Assembly (NCBI GenBank): GCA_024036415.1
Contig: JAMWET010005504.1
Span: 1 to 64,000 of the forward strand
Reading direction: 5' to 3'
Source of the DNA: Prochilodus magdalenae
Lineage: Eukaryota; Chordata; Actinopteri; Characiformes; Prochilodontidae
Length of the DNA: 64,000 bases
The notes beneath the pieces were generated by a model, which searched no databases, was not told where the DNA came from, and saw only the letters and a list, made by a program, of their open reading frames with translations. Position 1 is the first letter of the stretch, and each line of letters begins with the position of its first letter. Both the position numbers and the translations under genes were made by a program. Below are positions 10,041-22,664 of the stretch, piece by piece.

Positions 10041-11695
10041 GGGTTGAGAATATTGGGAATAACAAAGTATACAGAGAATTAGCTAGGTGCATGGTAAGTG
10101 GATCTGAGACAGTGGCTAGTGAGTGTAGATACAAGGAGAGAGTGGCTGGTTGGCATATTATAATAATCACAGTAATATAAATGTAAAAAATGATCACAGT
10201 AATTTGGCCCTTGTTCCAGCAGATGGCGCTACATATCAATGATAGAATATTAGTAGGTGTTGCTTTTGCGTTCCTTTGTAGAAGTCCACGTTTCACCTCT
10301 ATGTACAGCCATTAGCCTAACAGGCATATCCCAGAAGCAAGGCTGACAGACAGACAAGCTGATAGAGACAGGAGTGCGAGAGGCTTTTGCATTATGGAGA
10401 GAACAAACAGTCCCTGGGCTCTTGCTGACACAGTCTATCTCATTCGTGCTGAAGGGCGGCTGCCTGTCTACCTCAGACACTTAAACAGACCTATTTTGTT
10501 ATCTTGCCTGTGTTGATGGCCTACAAGACGTTGTTTGTCCTTGCCAGTGTCTTTGGAATTGCTCACTGATAGTCATGCCACTGGGGAGATGTGTAAGATG
10601 TTGAATCAAATAGGCTCCATTAGTAGCCCTAGAGGCCATTTGGCGAGCAAAGCCATCAGACGTGCAAAAACAGCAAGCGTTATTAGAGCCACAATGTATA
10701 CGCCAATTAAGTAATGATTTCTTTGAAAGAATGAGGCTACATATTCCTCAGAGCAAGAAATGTATAAGCCACATTACGTTAATATTATTTTGCACCGTAT
10801 CCAAAAAACAATGAATTACCCCAATGCTTAAAGATATCAGGCATTCTTCGGAGGCCTCAGGTGGTTTCAAATTGTATTAGAGATGATGCGTCCCCGGAGA
10901 CTCCACACTCACTGGAGCTGCCGTCCAAAATGAAATAGATTCAGATTATTGTAACCTAGTAATGGTTTGTCCCAAGTCCTTTAGAGAGGGTGTAACAGAG
11001 CACAGTACGTTGATCTGGAACATAAAATCTTCACCGCCGCCCACATATCAGATGCTGTCCTTGAGTCTCCTGTGAAACAGTCTGCACAGCAAGTGTGTTT
11101 AGTAATCTCCCTGAAGGAGAAATTGCATTGGCAATGCTAATATGCATTCATGCTCCCTTGAGCACATTAACTAGGGTGATGACGAATGCACTTTCCTAGA
11201 CAGAGTGGTGTTCGGAATGCCTTCAGTGTTGGTGGGGCCTGGGGCTGACCACCCACGGCGTATAGTCCGCATACAGTTTACAGACTTGTGAATTGAATAC
11301 TGGCGGGAATATGCTGGAACTCCTTAAAGGCATGTTAAGCTCAATTTTTAACCCCTGTCTGCCCCTTTTGTAGGGCACGGTCAGTGACCATAATGCATCT
11401 ACCTGTACTTATTAAAGGAACAGATCATCTGACAAAACACTCTCAATGGAAGCCAATGCGGAAGCAACTTCTGATAGAGAAGCAATACAGCTGCACCAGA
11501 TACAGGTTGGGCCCATAACCATTTTTCTTGCATTTAATTTCCCAGGGTCCACTTATGACATTTATGTACCAAGAAGTGGCCATAATCAATTTCTTGCTTT
11601 AATTAAATTAAACAGGCTGGTTTAGTTACTGTGTCAGTATCACTGCTGTATGTAATTAAGCTCTCTTCTAATTGTCCTGTTTTGCATCTCATTCA
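10041..11695. other. Intergenic stretch without recognised genes or repeats
   Basis: No exon-like frame, RNA gene or familiar transposon was recognised. The part from about 10500 to 11360 is notably free of microsatellites and known repeat wording and has balanced base composition, so it is a candidate conserved non-coding region; that is inference. Confidence 0.4.
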
Positions 11696-11699
11696 TACC

Positions 11700-12120
11700 T
11701 CATCTTCAGTGACGAGTCCCGCTTTTGTCTTGGTGGAGATGACCAACAAATCCAAGTGTGTAGGTTAGCACCAAGATCGTCACACGTCCAGAACCCTTGG
11801 TGTTATTTTACCTCCACCCCCACCACAAAATCTGCAGAAACTGTGTGAGAATATTCAAGCTGCATGGGATGGATTATCACAGGACACCATTAGGAACCTC
11901 TACAGCTCTGTCCAAAACATATACATACACATTAGCAAACATCACAGCCCAATACCATACTGAGAGACACTACTTCTGTAAGTGTAGCTCAATTATTATT
12001 GCTGATATCAATTTAAATTTATTACCATTCAGTGTTCCAGGTAACCTTTATCTTCCAAATGTTAAGAAGAGCCAATTGGGCCCATTTCAGCAAAAACCGA
12101 CCCAGACCCTATAATCCCTC
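11700..12120 (+). mobile_element. Tc1-like transposon relic, family A, internally deleted
   Basis: Near 11707 the sequence reads GACGAGTCCCGCTTTTGT, which translates as DESRFC, the catalytic-Asp region of Tc1/IS630 transposases. Further on it matches the C-terminal region (ending QDTIRNL-type) shared with the copies at 24430-24900 and 43290-43500. Several stops and a central deletion make it non-functional. Confidence 0.65.
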
Positions 12121-14504
12121 CTCCGCCAAAGTTTTATACACCTGTTAGCAATAGCTATATAACCATATATGACTTCAAAACATTTAAATAATAAAACCTT
12201 TGTCTTACCAGCACATGCGATATATTAAATTAATATGCAGTGCAGACCACATGACCAAGCTATAAAAAGATCAGCTTGGCTTGTAAAAGTAGTTGTCAGT
12301 AATAAATAAATAAACACATGACTAAACCCTTCATCCCTCTCAGGAGTGGGAAACAAGGAGGTACAATGTTCTGCCCTTTTAAAGCTACAATGTGTTGGAG
12401 GTAGGAGCTCCATTTTGCCACTGCAGGTGACTTGCCTTCTCAAAGGAGTAAAGCAATGCTTGGAGTGAATAAAACCCTGCTGAATTACTCCATGCTCTAA
12501 CCTGGAGTTATTGATTTTAGCCAAGGGTAGCAGCAATGTGGGAACTCGCCATCTGAAAGCTTTTTTTTTTCTTTTTTGTGTGTGACTGTGCAAGGCCACT
12601 CACACCCACACTTTCAAAAGGGCGAGAGAGGAGACCTCATTGGCTGCTGAAGCTTTTTGAAGTACCAGTGTTTGAGGGGTCCTTTTAGTAGTGTCATGTA
12701 GACGACTCTGTGATTGTTGCAACTAGAATAAACAAATCACAGTAGTTGTCTGGAAAATGAAAGAACATCTGACTGTTAAATTAGATCCACTGCTACTGCT
12801 GTTGTTTAAGCGAGTCAGACATTTTATGGCATTACTACCAGCCATTGCTGTTAATATTACTGTATTTGAGCATAAAGGTTAAAGGTCAGCACTGTGGTTT
12901 CATTTTAGTAATGGGTTCACATCTGAGTGTATAACTGAGTGTATATCTCACACTTTTTAGCACAATAGACTTAGACTTATAGCAGATGACTTCCTCAAAT
13001 GAAGTACTTGTATAATTGATGTAATGCTGATTGACTAGGGATTTAATACATAAACCTGTGCTCTGACCAAGGACTGGGCTCTCAATCCTTGAAGAGATTT
13101 GTGAAGTGATGTGGATTCTCTCCTGTAATCAGATTGTCATTGCTTTAATATTTAATGTGTTATTTAAGTATATATGCCTTACACTAAGTGGTGGTCTTTT
13201 AAACTAGGCAAAGGTAATCAGTCACATAGGTCCCTCATGAGCCATAGACCAGTTAAATAACCTTATATATAATACATATGTAGTACATCACTATAGTGGC
13301 TGATCAATTTGCTTCAGTCCTAAGGTATATTTATTAAAACAAGCAAAGTTACCTGCCAATGCAGCACATCATGTTAACCATTTTAGTGGGAAGTCAGGAA
13401 AATAGGAAGCCTAGGTCTGAGGTCAAAAGTCCAACATGTTTTTTTTTACATTCAATAAAATAATCTGTGTACAATAGTCACCATAACCATCATACATGTT
13501 TAACAAAGATACAGTTCTCATCACACAAAATCTACATACATGTATATCAGATATTTATACTGAGTAGCATTGCCTGACTAATCCACTATTTAGATGTAGT
13601 ATTAATCTAGACTAAATTAAATATTTCAGACATATGTGTTCAATAAAACTGCAGCATTTTTATGTGTTTGTCCTCTTAAGACACCACAAATAACGCCAGT
13701 TCAGTGATCTGACATAGTCACATCAGGTAAAATAGCCCTCATGCACAATTAAATAGCACAGTAAATATTATTAAAATAAAAATGATAAATGATAAAAAAT
13801 GATGTTTTTCAAAAACATGTATAAAATATATCAGCACACTTCAATATTCTAATGCACAATATCTTGATATGTTTTTTTTCCAAACAATTAAACTCCTTTT
13901 AAATGTTAACCTGTTCGCTGGGGCACAAATGCATGGTGACAAGCAGGTCACACATCCTTAGTCATGCATCAACTTGGGAGAGATCAGATACAACACAAAT
14001 GAGCTTGTTACCCTTTATAAATCAGGCAGTGGACATTAAAAAACCCACCAGGCCTGAAAATCCTCCTTTTCCCTATTAATCCCTTATAATAAAATGATAC
14101 AAACAGCTGGAGCAGTGATAAACCTGCCTGAAAGAGCATTTTGCCCATTGTGTGGATCCTTTAGGAGACTACACATCCTTCCAGGGATCCAGAGTATAGG
14201 AACAAGAGTCTGCTAAATGTAATTGGGAATTTTATTGGAACCAAGAGGTGATTGGGCTTGAGACTGGAGGTTCTAAGGCTAAGATAGCGATGGATTCACT
14301 TTGCATCCTTTCCATAATTTTATCCTTATCCTTTTATCCCTATCTCCATAAAAACGCTAATTCCATACTCTGCACCTGTCACCCTTTAGGTTACCTGCTT
14401 CAGTCCCTCCTAGGGTGTTTTAAATTGTGTGAACCCTTTAGAATTTAGTAATTTCTGCATAAATATGTACTACAAATTTTAATTAATATATATTCAATAG
14501 AAAG
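12121..14504. other. Intergenic AT-rich stretch
   Basis: No gene, RNA gene or classifiable repeat was recognised. The open frame across 12225-12599 has no family resemblance and no exon-like context. Confidence 0.4.
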
Positions 14505-15345
14505 AACCCACTGACACAAATGAGACAAAAACAATTTACTAAATAGTTTATTTATTTAGCAAAACAATCCGATATTACATATCTTTGAGTGGCAAAATCA
14601 TATCAATCTTTTCAGTATTGATAATGACCCACTTTACTAGAACTAAACGCTTCTAGTAACTCTTGATCAGTTCTGCATGTTGCCTTGGAGGAACTTTAGC
14701 CAGGTCAGAATTTGACTTGCCCATTCCAAAACATTAACCTAATTATTCTTTAACCATTCCTCAGAAGAACGACTTGCAGCATTGTTCTGCTGCGTGACCC
14801 ACTTTCTCTTGACATTCAATTCAGGGACAGATGTCCTGACATTGTACTTTAGAATTTGCTGGTAAAATTGGCCCAGTTGCAGCAAAATAGGCCCAAATTA
14901 TGATACCACCACCACCACCACATTTCACAGTTAGGACAAGGTTTTTATGCTGGAATGCAGTGTAACACTTTTACCCAGATGTAACGCTTCTCATTTAAAC
15001 AAGAAAGTTACAATTTTGATCTCATCTGTCCTAACAATTTTTTCAGTAGCCTTCTGGCTTGCCCATGAAATCCTTAGCAAGGGTTAACAATGGTCTTGCA
15101 TTTCCTCTATTTGTAGACAATGTGTCTGATTGGTTCACAAGAGTCCATACTCTTTAGAGATGGTTTTGGAACCCTTGATGATGCCTGACGAGCATCAAAA
15201 AATTGTTTTCTAAGGTCAACAGAAATCTCTTTTGTTTGTGCCACGATACACTTCCACAAACATGTTATAAAGCTTTAGATTAACTACTAATCTACTGGTT
15301 TGCATACATGCCCCCAATTAATTTAATTAAGTTCTCTTTATCTAC
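14505..15345 (-). mobile_element. Tc1-like transposon relic
   Basis: Plus-strand wording from GAGACAAAAAC and TGAGTGGCAAAATCATAT at the left end, through CTTGCCCATTCCAAAACATTAAC, GACCCACTTTCTCTTGA and ACCACCACCACCACATTTCACAG, to CACGATACACTTCCACAAACATG corresponds to an antisense Tc1-like transposase gene very common in fish genomes. Internal deletions and frameshifts have removed much of the catalytic core. Assigned from memory of the family; no single open frame remains. Confidence 0.65.
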
Positions 15346-15699
15346 TTTTAGGAACTGAAATAAAACCTGATTATGATTCAGATGACATTTATGCAAAAAT
15401 ATGGATAATTCCAAATTGGTTCACTTCCAAAGTAACTTTCAAGCACCACTCTACTTAGAACTAGACACCAAATGGTGTCAGTGCAGATCCCAGTAAAAAA
15501 GGTCAATGACCTTAGTTGACATATGCATGCATGACATACAGGTGTGTCACCTATACCCACTAGTTTCAACCATCCAAGTTGCCAGGAATTTATCGTTAGC
15601 CAACAAAAAAGGGCTAACAATTGGGCTTCCCCACAGAGCTCTGAGGGATGGGTTGGATGATTGTAGGCTTACTGTTTTCATGTGGCTTTCATACAATTT

Positions 15700-16160
15700 T
15701 CATGTGGCTCGGCTCAAGCTGTTTTGCATATTGCATTCTGTATGCATATGAACAGGGAATACTTGGTTCTCCCAGGGCCACTTTGGCTTCATACAACAAA
15801 CCTCAGGGTACTTTGAGTACTGTAAACAGGACATAGGGGAGGATGAGAGCTCAGTCACGGACAACCACCCCAGGCATTTGCCTGAGGGTTTATAGTTGAA
15901 CCTTTCCACCACACTGTTGGCCTGTGGGTAATACACACAAGCACGTTCCAAATCCATGAAAATTTCTATTTGGTATTCTGACATGAATGAACAACAGAAA
16001 CAGAGGACTCGTGTATTGGCTGGTTTGGCTAGGGATTTGAGTGGAGGCGTACATCTCAAAGATTGTTGACAAATAGCGCACCATTGGCAGAAGTTTCTTA
16101 CCACTGCCTGGACAGCCAGCAGAACTGGGCTTGTATCTTTGGCCATTGCTGATTATTTGG
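15700..16160 (-). pseudogene. Ty3/Gypsy-type retrotransposon integrase remnant
   Basis: The minus-strand frame 16146-15700 (148 codons) carries FCQWCAICQQS, the CxxC half of the integrase HHCC zinc finger, then a linker. Further on, YYPQANSVVERFN fits the YHPQTNGxxERxN integrase-core motif that holds the catalytic Glu. The first catalytic Asp region is garbled and the sequence between the motifs is far shorter than in an intact integrase, so there is a large internal deletion. No LTRs, gag or reverse transcriptase were recognised nearby. Confidence 0.7.
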
Positions 16161-16429
16161 TGTCTCCCAAGTGTTTGGTGTCTCTCGTGTAAGACTAATG
16201 ATGTTCTTGTGGTCTAATGTGACACTCTATTACAAGAAACTGTCTTGCTTCATGCTACTTTAGCGGTGCCTCTGCGATAATTCATCCAGCCCGAATCCAT
16301 CCTAATCCATGTATATAATCAACAATGTATATATATATAAATCCAATCCTAATACAGCCATAATATACAGTATATTATCTAAACATTTTCTCATAGTTCT
16401 CTCAGATTTTACGTTAATCAACTTCTGTT

Positions 16430-17000
16430 GTAATCAAGTGCCTCCACACACAGATTTGTTGGTCAGCCCACTTGCATGTGGTGTTGCCATTACCAGGATG
16501 TCTAATGGAGGGCATTGCTGCTCACTGAATGTCCACAACCATGGCTGTTGGGTCAGTCAGGTACAGCAATAAAGGCCCATCCTTGCTTATGTCACATGCA
16601 TGAGTGTGCACAGTCTTCATGTGGCTGCATGATGTGGTATTCAGTGTGGCGGGACTTGATGGGGAAGAGGTGGTACAGTGCAGTATGTCTTGTTCAATGT
16701 GTGGAGAATGTGTCACAAAGCAGATGCTAATGATAGGCAAAAAGGAGTGATTGCATTTGGGTGTGTCAAAAGAGGGAGATCATTTTGCAGGTGTATGGAG
16801 GTGTATGGCCATACGGCTCTACCAGCAGTGGCGAAAACCCCAGTCTACAGGAAATTCTCCTCAGAATTGTGCCAGGGAAGGCATCCACCAAATGTGGCCC
16901 AACAGTGCAATTCTTTGATGCAAGAATGACTGAATATTGATGTGGTCTACTTCCAGATGCATGCCCATAAAATCCCAGCGGTTATTCGTGCTTGTGGAGA
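16430..17000 (+). repeat. Unclassified interspersed repeat, copy 1
   Basis: The segment from GTGGTACAGTGCAGTATG (about 16670) through GCAGATGCTAATGAT, GTGATTGCATTTGGG and GCAGGTGTATGGA to GTGCAATTCTTTGATGCAAG (about 16905) matches, in opposite orientation, the sequence at 22665-22965. Both copies can be read as a decayed protein containing KADxND and NSLMQE. I do not recognise the family; a Tc1-like relic is possible. Confidence 0.6.
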
Positions 17001-17298
17001 TATTGCATGATATTAGACACACTTCAGTCACAAATGACTAACTTACATTATGACTCTGGGAGGTACTTTAATGTAATAGCCAGTGTTGCAGTTCATATCT
17101 GTCATATCCAGAAGTAATAAATAGAATTTCTGTTCATGATGAATCTGCGTGGGAAGGTGGTCTTTTTAAATCATCACCTCAAAGTGCTAAAATGAAATGA
17201 AAGCACAAACAATTAGTTACAAAAGATGCTTCAAAAGAAAACCTGGGGCGACACTGCAGGCGCACGCACACATAAGCACACACCTGAACTCTCTCTCT

Positions 17299-17310
17299 CA
17301 CACACACACA

Positions 17311-17356
<46 letters not shown>
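17299..17356. repeat. (CA)n microsatellite
   Basis: About 58 bp of CA with one AA interruption, preceded by a short CT run and followed at 17416-17491 by a purine-rich GA tract. The His/Thr-rich open frames across it are artefacts. Confidence 0.95.
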
Positions 17357-17359
<3 letters not shown>

Positions 17360-17984
17360 CACCCACATATACACTTCTTTCTTTCTTTTTGGTCAGAAAA
17401 ACACTTTTATGAGAATGAAAGAAAGAGAGCGAGAGAGAGAAAGAGCAACAGAGAGGGAGCGAGTGAAGAAAAGGAGAGAGTGAGGAAAAGGATGACTCAC
17501 CCTTTGTGAGACCCTCCTGTAACTTCAGGCAAGCACGTCGGACGCATAAATAAATGATGATGCGGGGTCCTGATGTGGGTTTTTATAATGGCAGGATGAG
17601 GCATCTCTCTCCCTCTCTATCCCTCAGGGTCAGGGATACTTTTCCCTCCGTTGTGAGAGGTGCAACTGAAGCATCGATTCGCCACACATCATCTGTCTGG
17701 AATGAAGTATGATTTGTCTGCACTTTTGGGCTTTTGAACCTGCTAAGCTACAGACAGAACACTAGTAGGAGTGTGCAGCCCTGCATGCAGGTGCTATATT
17801 CTGGAATTTAGCTTTAGTAAACTAGCCTGTCATTTAGTAGTTATGGGTCCATTCAGCATATTCAGTATGCATGTAGTGTATTAGGTAAGCTTACCTTGTA
17901 TCTATACTCTTATACAGTTACTATACAGTTAAGACTGCCTTTACATGCTAAAACATTCTAGAGGGATCATAATTTCCACACAAC

Positions 17985-18290
17985 GTGACAGCTACCTGAA
18001 CCCAGGGCCTGGGTTCAAATCCGCGGTTGGTGACCAGGTTCCTTTCCATGTGGAGTTTGCATGTTCTCCTCGTATCTGTGTGGATTTCAAGTGGGTACTC
18101 TGGTTTCCGCATACTGTTCAAAGATGTGCAGTCAGGCGTGAATGTGGGTGTGTGAGTCTGTGTGTCTCCCCTGTGATGGACTGGCAACCTGTGCAAGGTT
18201 TGTTTTCTGCATTTTGCCCAAAGACTGCTGCCTAGGGCCCCATGTGACCCAGGAGGATAAGTTGCTTAGAAGACGAATGGATGGTGCACA
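17985..18290 (+). repeat. tRNA-related SINE with LINE-type tail
   Basis: A pol III B-box match, GGTTCAAATCC, lies at 18012-18022. It is followed by the conserved body GTGGAGTTTGCATGTTCTCC, then CTGGTTTCCGCATACTGTTC, TGTGATGGACTGGCAACCTG and GGATAAG...AGACGAATGGATGG. This order is the widespread vertebrate/fish SINE core and tail (V-SINE-like). Diverged, so presumably old. Confidence 0.7.
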
Positions 18291-19823
18291 ATTTAGCCAA
18301 ACTATCTAACTGTTCATTTTGATGCATTTTATTATTTTTGTTATTGGGTGTTATTTATGTATTTACAGTATCTGGATATTTTTTAGTTGTCCTTGATATT
18401 CTTTTGCTGTATCTGCAAATCTGTCATATATGTTCATTTCACTTTTACATATTATGCGCTTTAGAGAGCCATGAGCGGCATAAATTTCACATTTGCTTGT
18501 TGTAATCTATTAACTGATAAATAAAGAATTACCAATCTTGCACAAAATTGATCAGGAGAATCCTTTTCCAAACATTCAATAAACCATCTTCTGTTTTCTT
18601 TCCTTGGTCATTGATCCATTGAAATCAATGTAAAGATGCAGTAAGATTTACTGACTGTTGATGCATAGCAACCGTCACATATTTTCCATCCAAGAGACCA
18701 CCAGAGGACCACCAATGACCAGACAATATTTAGGCTGTGCATAGAGAGGGCACCAGTCAGCTACTGGTATTGATACATGGGATTGGTATCAGGCCAATTT
18801 CAGAAGAATATGCTGGATTGGATATTGGAGGAGGGAAAGAATGAATGTGTCAGTCTTGTAGGAAGTCTAAACTGAAGTAGTACATACTCTCACTGGTTGG
18901 TGTGTTGTTGGTAGCGTTAGTGAGGTAATAGAGCATTATAGCATACTTTTACATGCACAAGTCCTGAAAGGTGTTGTTATTAAATAGCTAATTTCAAAGT
19001 TTTAAATGAAGAAATATTAGATCAGTATCAACCAGTGAAAGTTTCAATATCATTATTGAAAAAGTAATAGTCTTTCCATCTTTAGTTGTGAACCATTCTT
19101 ATGGATTAGTCAAAATCCCCTGCAAACAAGACCATGCTGCCCCTCTAAATTCACCTGGTCGGTACTTTTGTGTACCAATCGGTAACACCAGCAAAGCAAC
19201 TAGCTAACTAGTGAAATGTTAATGTTTGCTAATGAAGCTGGGTTTTTTTGTTGTTGTTGTGTTTTTTTTGCAAGAGGTAATCATTTATGTTTACCACATG
19301 CAACATCTTCTCCATACACAACACGCATCCACTGTTCATTTGGAATTTTTTGTGAGAGACTTTTAAACCTTGCTGTTACATCGGACTGATTTAGAAATTT
19401 CACACTGTTTACCATATTCAACAGAAAAGTTCTCATTGCTAGGTTGAGAAGGATCCACCATGAGCCAAAAATATTCAGCCAACTCCAACAGAAACTGACC
19501 CCAATGAGAAACAAGAGGATGACTAACCCGAATCATGTGAGGAAAATGATGAGCTATAATCTATACCTGTCCATTAACAAAGTAAGTGTTGCTAATAAAA
19601 CTGGCCACCCTATTTTCAAATGGTGTTCAGGTAGTCGACTGCAAGCTTGACTGGACTTTGAAGCGGTATTAACACGAATGTAAAACGTAATTATACTAGA
19701 TGGAGGATGTATGGTTGAGGGAAGACAGCAGTAGAAATAGAAAACTCTGCGTGTTCTCAGCGGATGGGCAGCCAAGCCTGATGTTTGTTTGGACAGCATC
19801 CCTGTAATACCAACACACACAAA

Positions 19824-19827
<4 letters not shown>
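18291..19827. other. Intergenic stretch
   Basis: AT-rich DNA without recognisable exons. The minus-strand frame at 19281-19514 (77 codons) begins with a hydrophobic segment but matches nothing I know. The sequence 19828-19854 that follows is a CT microsatellite. Confidence 0.35.

Positions 19828-19854
<27 letters not shown>
19828..19854. repeat. (CT)n microsatellite
   Basis: About 27 bp of uninterrupted CT inside a broader pyrimidine-rich tract ending near 19880. Confidence 0.92.
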
Positions 19855-20405
19855 CCTGTCTCTCTGCCTCCACCTTCTTCCAGAATACTAATTCGTCTTA
19901 CACCCACCCCCTCACCCACCACCACTGTTTCCCTCAGTGCAGTCTGAGACTAAAACAGTGAATCCTCCTCCAGCTCGAGGCAGTGGGCGCGTGCACATTG
20001 ATGCGGTCAGATCTGCACACACGCCTGGGTGCGTTCAAGGTTACGGAGCCATGCGGACAGACTGGACACGACAAACACACACCCCTCACCGCCACCACCA
20101 CAAATGTGACGTGATTGTACTATAAGACAGGAAGGAAAGAGGAAGACAGAAAAGATTTAGAAGAAAACAAAACAGACAGTTTATGTGTTTAAGATCTGCA
20201 GAACGTCTATGAAAGCTGGAAGAAAGAAATATGAAAAGAGGGAGGGGCAGAAAAGGGAGGGGAGGGGAGCAGAGATGTACCGCATTGTCAGAGAGAAATG
20301 GAGAGTCTATGGCTTCCGTAATGACAGAGATAACGGTTAGCTTAGGGCACCCACATGTTCTAGACTGGGGGTTTCCAGTGCAATCCAAGCCTAGCAGACC
20401 AGTTA

Positions 20406-20428
20406 GGGACGGGGCGGGGGTCGAGGGG
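20406..20428 (+). other. G-rich block, potential G-quadruplex
   Basis: Four runs of 3 to 5 G with loops of 2, 1 and 4 nt. It fits the standard quadruplex pattern; no gene is adjacent. Confidence 0.4.
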
Positions 20429-20826
20429 TGTGACACACATGATTACCATATGTTGTTGTTGATTTCCAGTAATGTTTAGTCTCCAAATGCCAAAGTGACT
20501 GGATGGCTGTGACATATAGGATTGTAGCGCCGCCTACTCACACAGAAACTTACAGAGTGTTTCTGCCCAGCCTTCTTTTTGATTCAAGCTTAGTACAAGG
20601 CAGCCAATCAGAACAGATCGAATTTGCATAAATCAGTCTTAAAGGCATGGGAATGAAAACATCATTTTTAAATTTAGGGGATAAATAGAGATTGGAAAGT
20701 GATCATGTAAAATTTATTATGGATGTTTTGATACCAAAACCCACACAAATGTAGAATATGGACCTTTGAAAAATCTAAAAATCTGTTCTAATAATTTGCT
20801 TCACTACATATATATGCTCAGTGACA

Positions 20827-20827
<1 letters not shown>

Positions 20828-20857
<30 letters not shown>
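20828..20857. repeat. (TA)n microsatellite
   Basis: Thirty bp of TA directly beside the left end of the Tc1-like relic that follows. Tc1 elements insert at TA, so a TA run is a natural target. Confidence 0.93.
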
Positions 20858-20860
<3 letters not shown>

Positions 20861-22040
20861 GATATAGTTTCATTATATATTTTCCTGGGGCAACACTGAC
20901 GGTATATGACACTTTGATACAATGTAAAGTGTACAGCTTGTATAACAGTGTAAATGTGTCTGACTCTCCCCTTAAAATAACTCATCATACAGCCATTACT
21001 GTCTAAACCGCTGTCAACAAAAGTGAGTACACCCCTAAGTGAAAATGGCCAAATTGGCCCCGAGGTGTCAATATCTTGTGTGACCACCATTTGTTCCAGA
21101 ACTGCCTTAACTCTCTTGGGCATGGAGTTTGCTAGAGCTTCACAGGTTGCCACTGGAATCCTCTTTCACTCCTCCATGACGACATCAATGAGCTGGTAGA
21201 CCTTGCGTTTGAGGATGGCCCACAGATGCTCAGTAGCATCTTTATGTCTGGAGACATGCTTAGCCAGTCCAGCATGTGTGTTTGGGAGTGTTAGCATGTT
21301 GAAATATTGCCCTCTGGCCCAGTGTCCAAAGGGAGGGGATCATGCTCTCCTTCAGTATGTCACAGTACATTTTGGCATTCATGGCTCTCTCAGTGTTCCC
21401 AAGGTTCTCCCCACAGCTGGCAGCACTTATGCAGCCCAAAAACGATTTGTACTCCTCACCTGGCTGCCGGCATACACGCTTGACACCATCTGAACCAAAT
21501 AAGTTTAGCTTGGTCTCATCAGACCGCAGGACGTGGTTCCAGTAATCCATGTCCTTAGTCTGCTTGTCTTCTGCAAACTGTTTGCGGGCTTTCTTGTGCA
21601 TTGTCTTTAGAAGAGGTTTCCTTCTGGGACGACAGCCATGCACACCAAGTTGATACAGTGTGCGGCATATGGTTTGGGCACTGACAGGCTGACCCCCACC
21701 CCTTTAACCTTAGCAGCAAAACTGGCAGGACTCCTATGTCTATTTTCAAATTGCAACCTCTGGATATGACTTCTTTGGTGGACCATGGCGAGGCCATCTT
21801 TATGTAGAGCAACAATTCTTTTTTCAGATCCTCAGAGTAATGAGGAGGATGAGGAGCCACATGAGGAGCCATGTTGAACTTCCAGTGACCAGTATGAGAG
21901 AGTGTGAAAGCGATAACACCGAATTTAACACAACTGCTTCCTGTTCACACCTGAGACACACCTGAGACACTAACCAGTCACATGACCCGCTAATTGGGTC
22001 CAATTTGGCCATTTTCACTTAGGGGTGTACTTTTGCAGTT
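20858..22040 (-). mobile_element. Tc1-like transposon relic with long inverted termini
   Basis: Inverted copies of GTACACCCCTAAGTGAAAAT, followed by GGCCAAATTGG, lie at about 21028-21060 and 21997-22032. The minus strand encodes pieces of a Tc1 transposase: a start region near 21870, then in 21643-21260 GCRPRRKPLLKTMHKKARKQ, YWNHVLRSDETKLNLFGSDG (first catalytic Asp region) and FQHANTPKHT, where the second catalytic position of the usual QDNDPKHT reads as N. Frameshifts, a replaced catalytic residue and a truncated right terminus show that it is dead. Confidence 0.85.
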
Positions 22041-22384
22041 AGCAGTTTCCTTATGCCTTCTGTTTTTACCTGTTCACCATTAATGAGGACTATGTATTGA
22101 ATTGCCCCCAACCCTATAAAATAAAGCTGCTCAGTGACAGTGAATGTATCTTGCCTCAACTCCAGAAAAGTTACAATTAGGAATAATAAGTTCTGTACAT
22201 AGGTTACCCCACCTTCTGCACTATGGCAGCCCAGTACCAAACAATCCACAAGTGCATACAGGTTTGCTACTACTCTAGCTGCACACTAAATAAGACAAAA
22301 CTTTAGTCTTTTCTTTTTGGTGGGCTGTCACACATAAGTCACTACCGTATATGTGCCTCACGAGCAATTCGTACTGTGCATGTG

Positions 22385-22545
22385 AATGCAATATATGGCC
22401 AAAAGTCACACCTCCTAATTACTGAATTCAGGTGTTTCAGCCACACCTGCTGTGAAGACATACAAACTAACAAACACATAGCCTTGCAATCTCAGACAAA
22501 CAGTGACAGTAGGAGGGGTCATACTGGACCCTAGCACCCTTTGTC
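22385..22545 (+). mobile_element. Terminal fragment of a Tc1-like element
   Basis: TATATGGCCAAAAGT, CTGAATTCAGGTGTTTCAGC, GCCTTGCAATCTCAGACAAA and the following CAGTAGGAGGGGTC are wording typical of one end and 5' region of a fish Tc1-like transposon. It breaks off after about 160 bp. It may be the opposite end of the family present at 55740-56400. Confidence 0.5.
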
Positions 22546-22664
22546 TGGATGGACATTAAAAATGGTATTACACTGCAGTTATTATTATTCAAATGATCTG
22601 GCTAAACATATATAACAGAGTATATACTATATATCTCACTTAACCAGAAAAATAGCCACTTGTG

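Noticed and set aside
17197..17483. His/Thr-rich frames at 17.2-17.5 kb
   Set aside because: Translation of the CA and GA microsatellites.
17985..18290. A true tRNA gene at the B-box
   Set aside because: The B-box is present, but no cloverleaf or full A-box partner was found; the downstream body is that of a SINE.
19281..19514. 77-codon minus-strand frame with hydrophobic start
   Set aside because: No known family, no promoter or splice support; kept only as a remark in the intergenic entry.
21260..21643. Functional Tc1 transposase
   Set aside because: The element has frameshifts, lacks a proper second catalytic Asp motif and has a truncated right terminus, so it is described as a relic.
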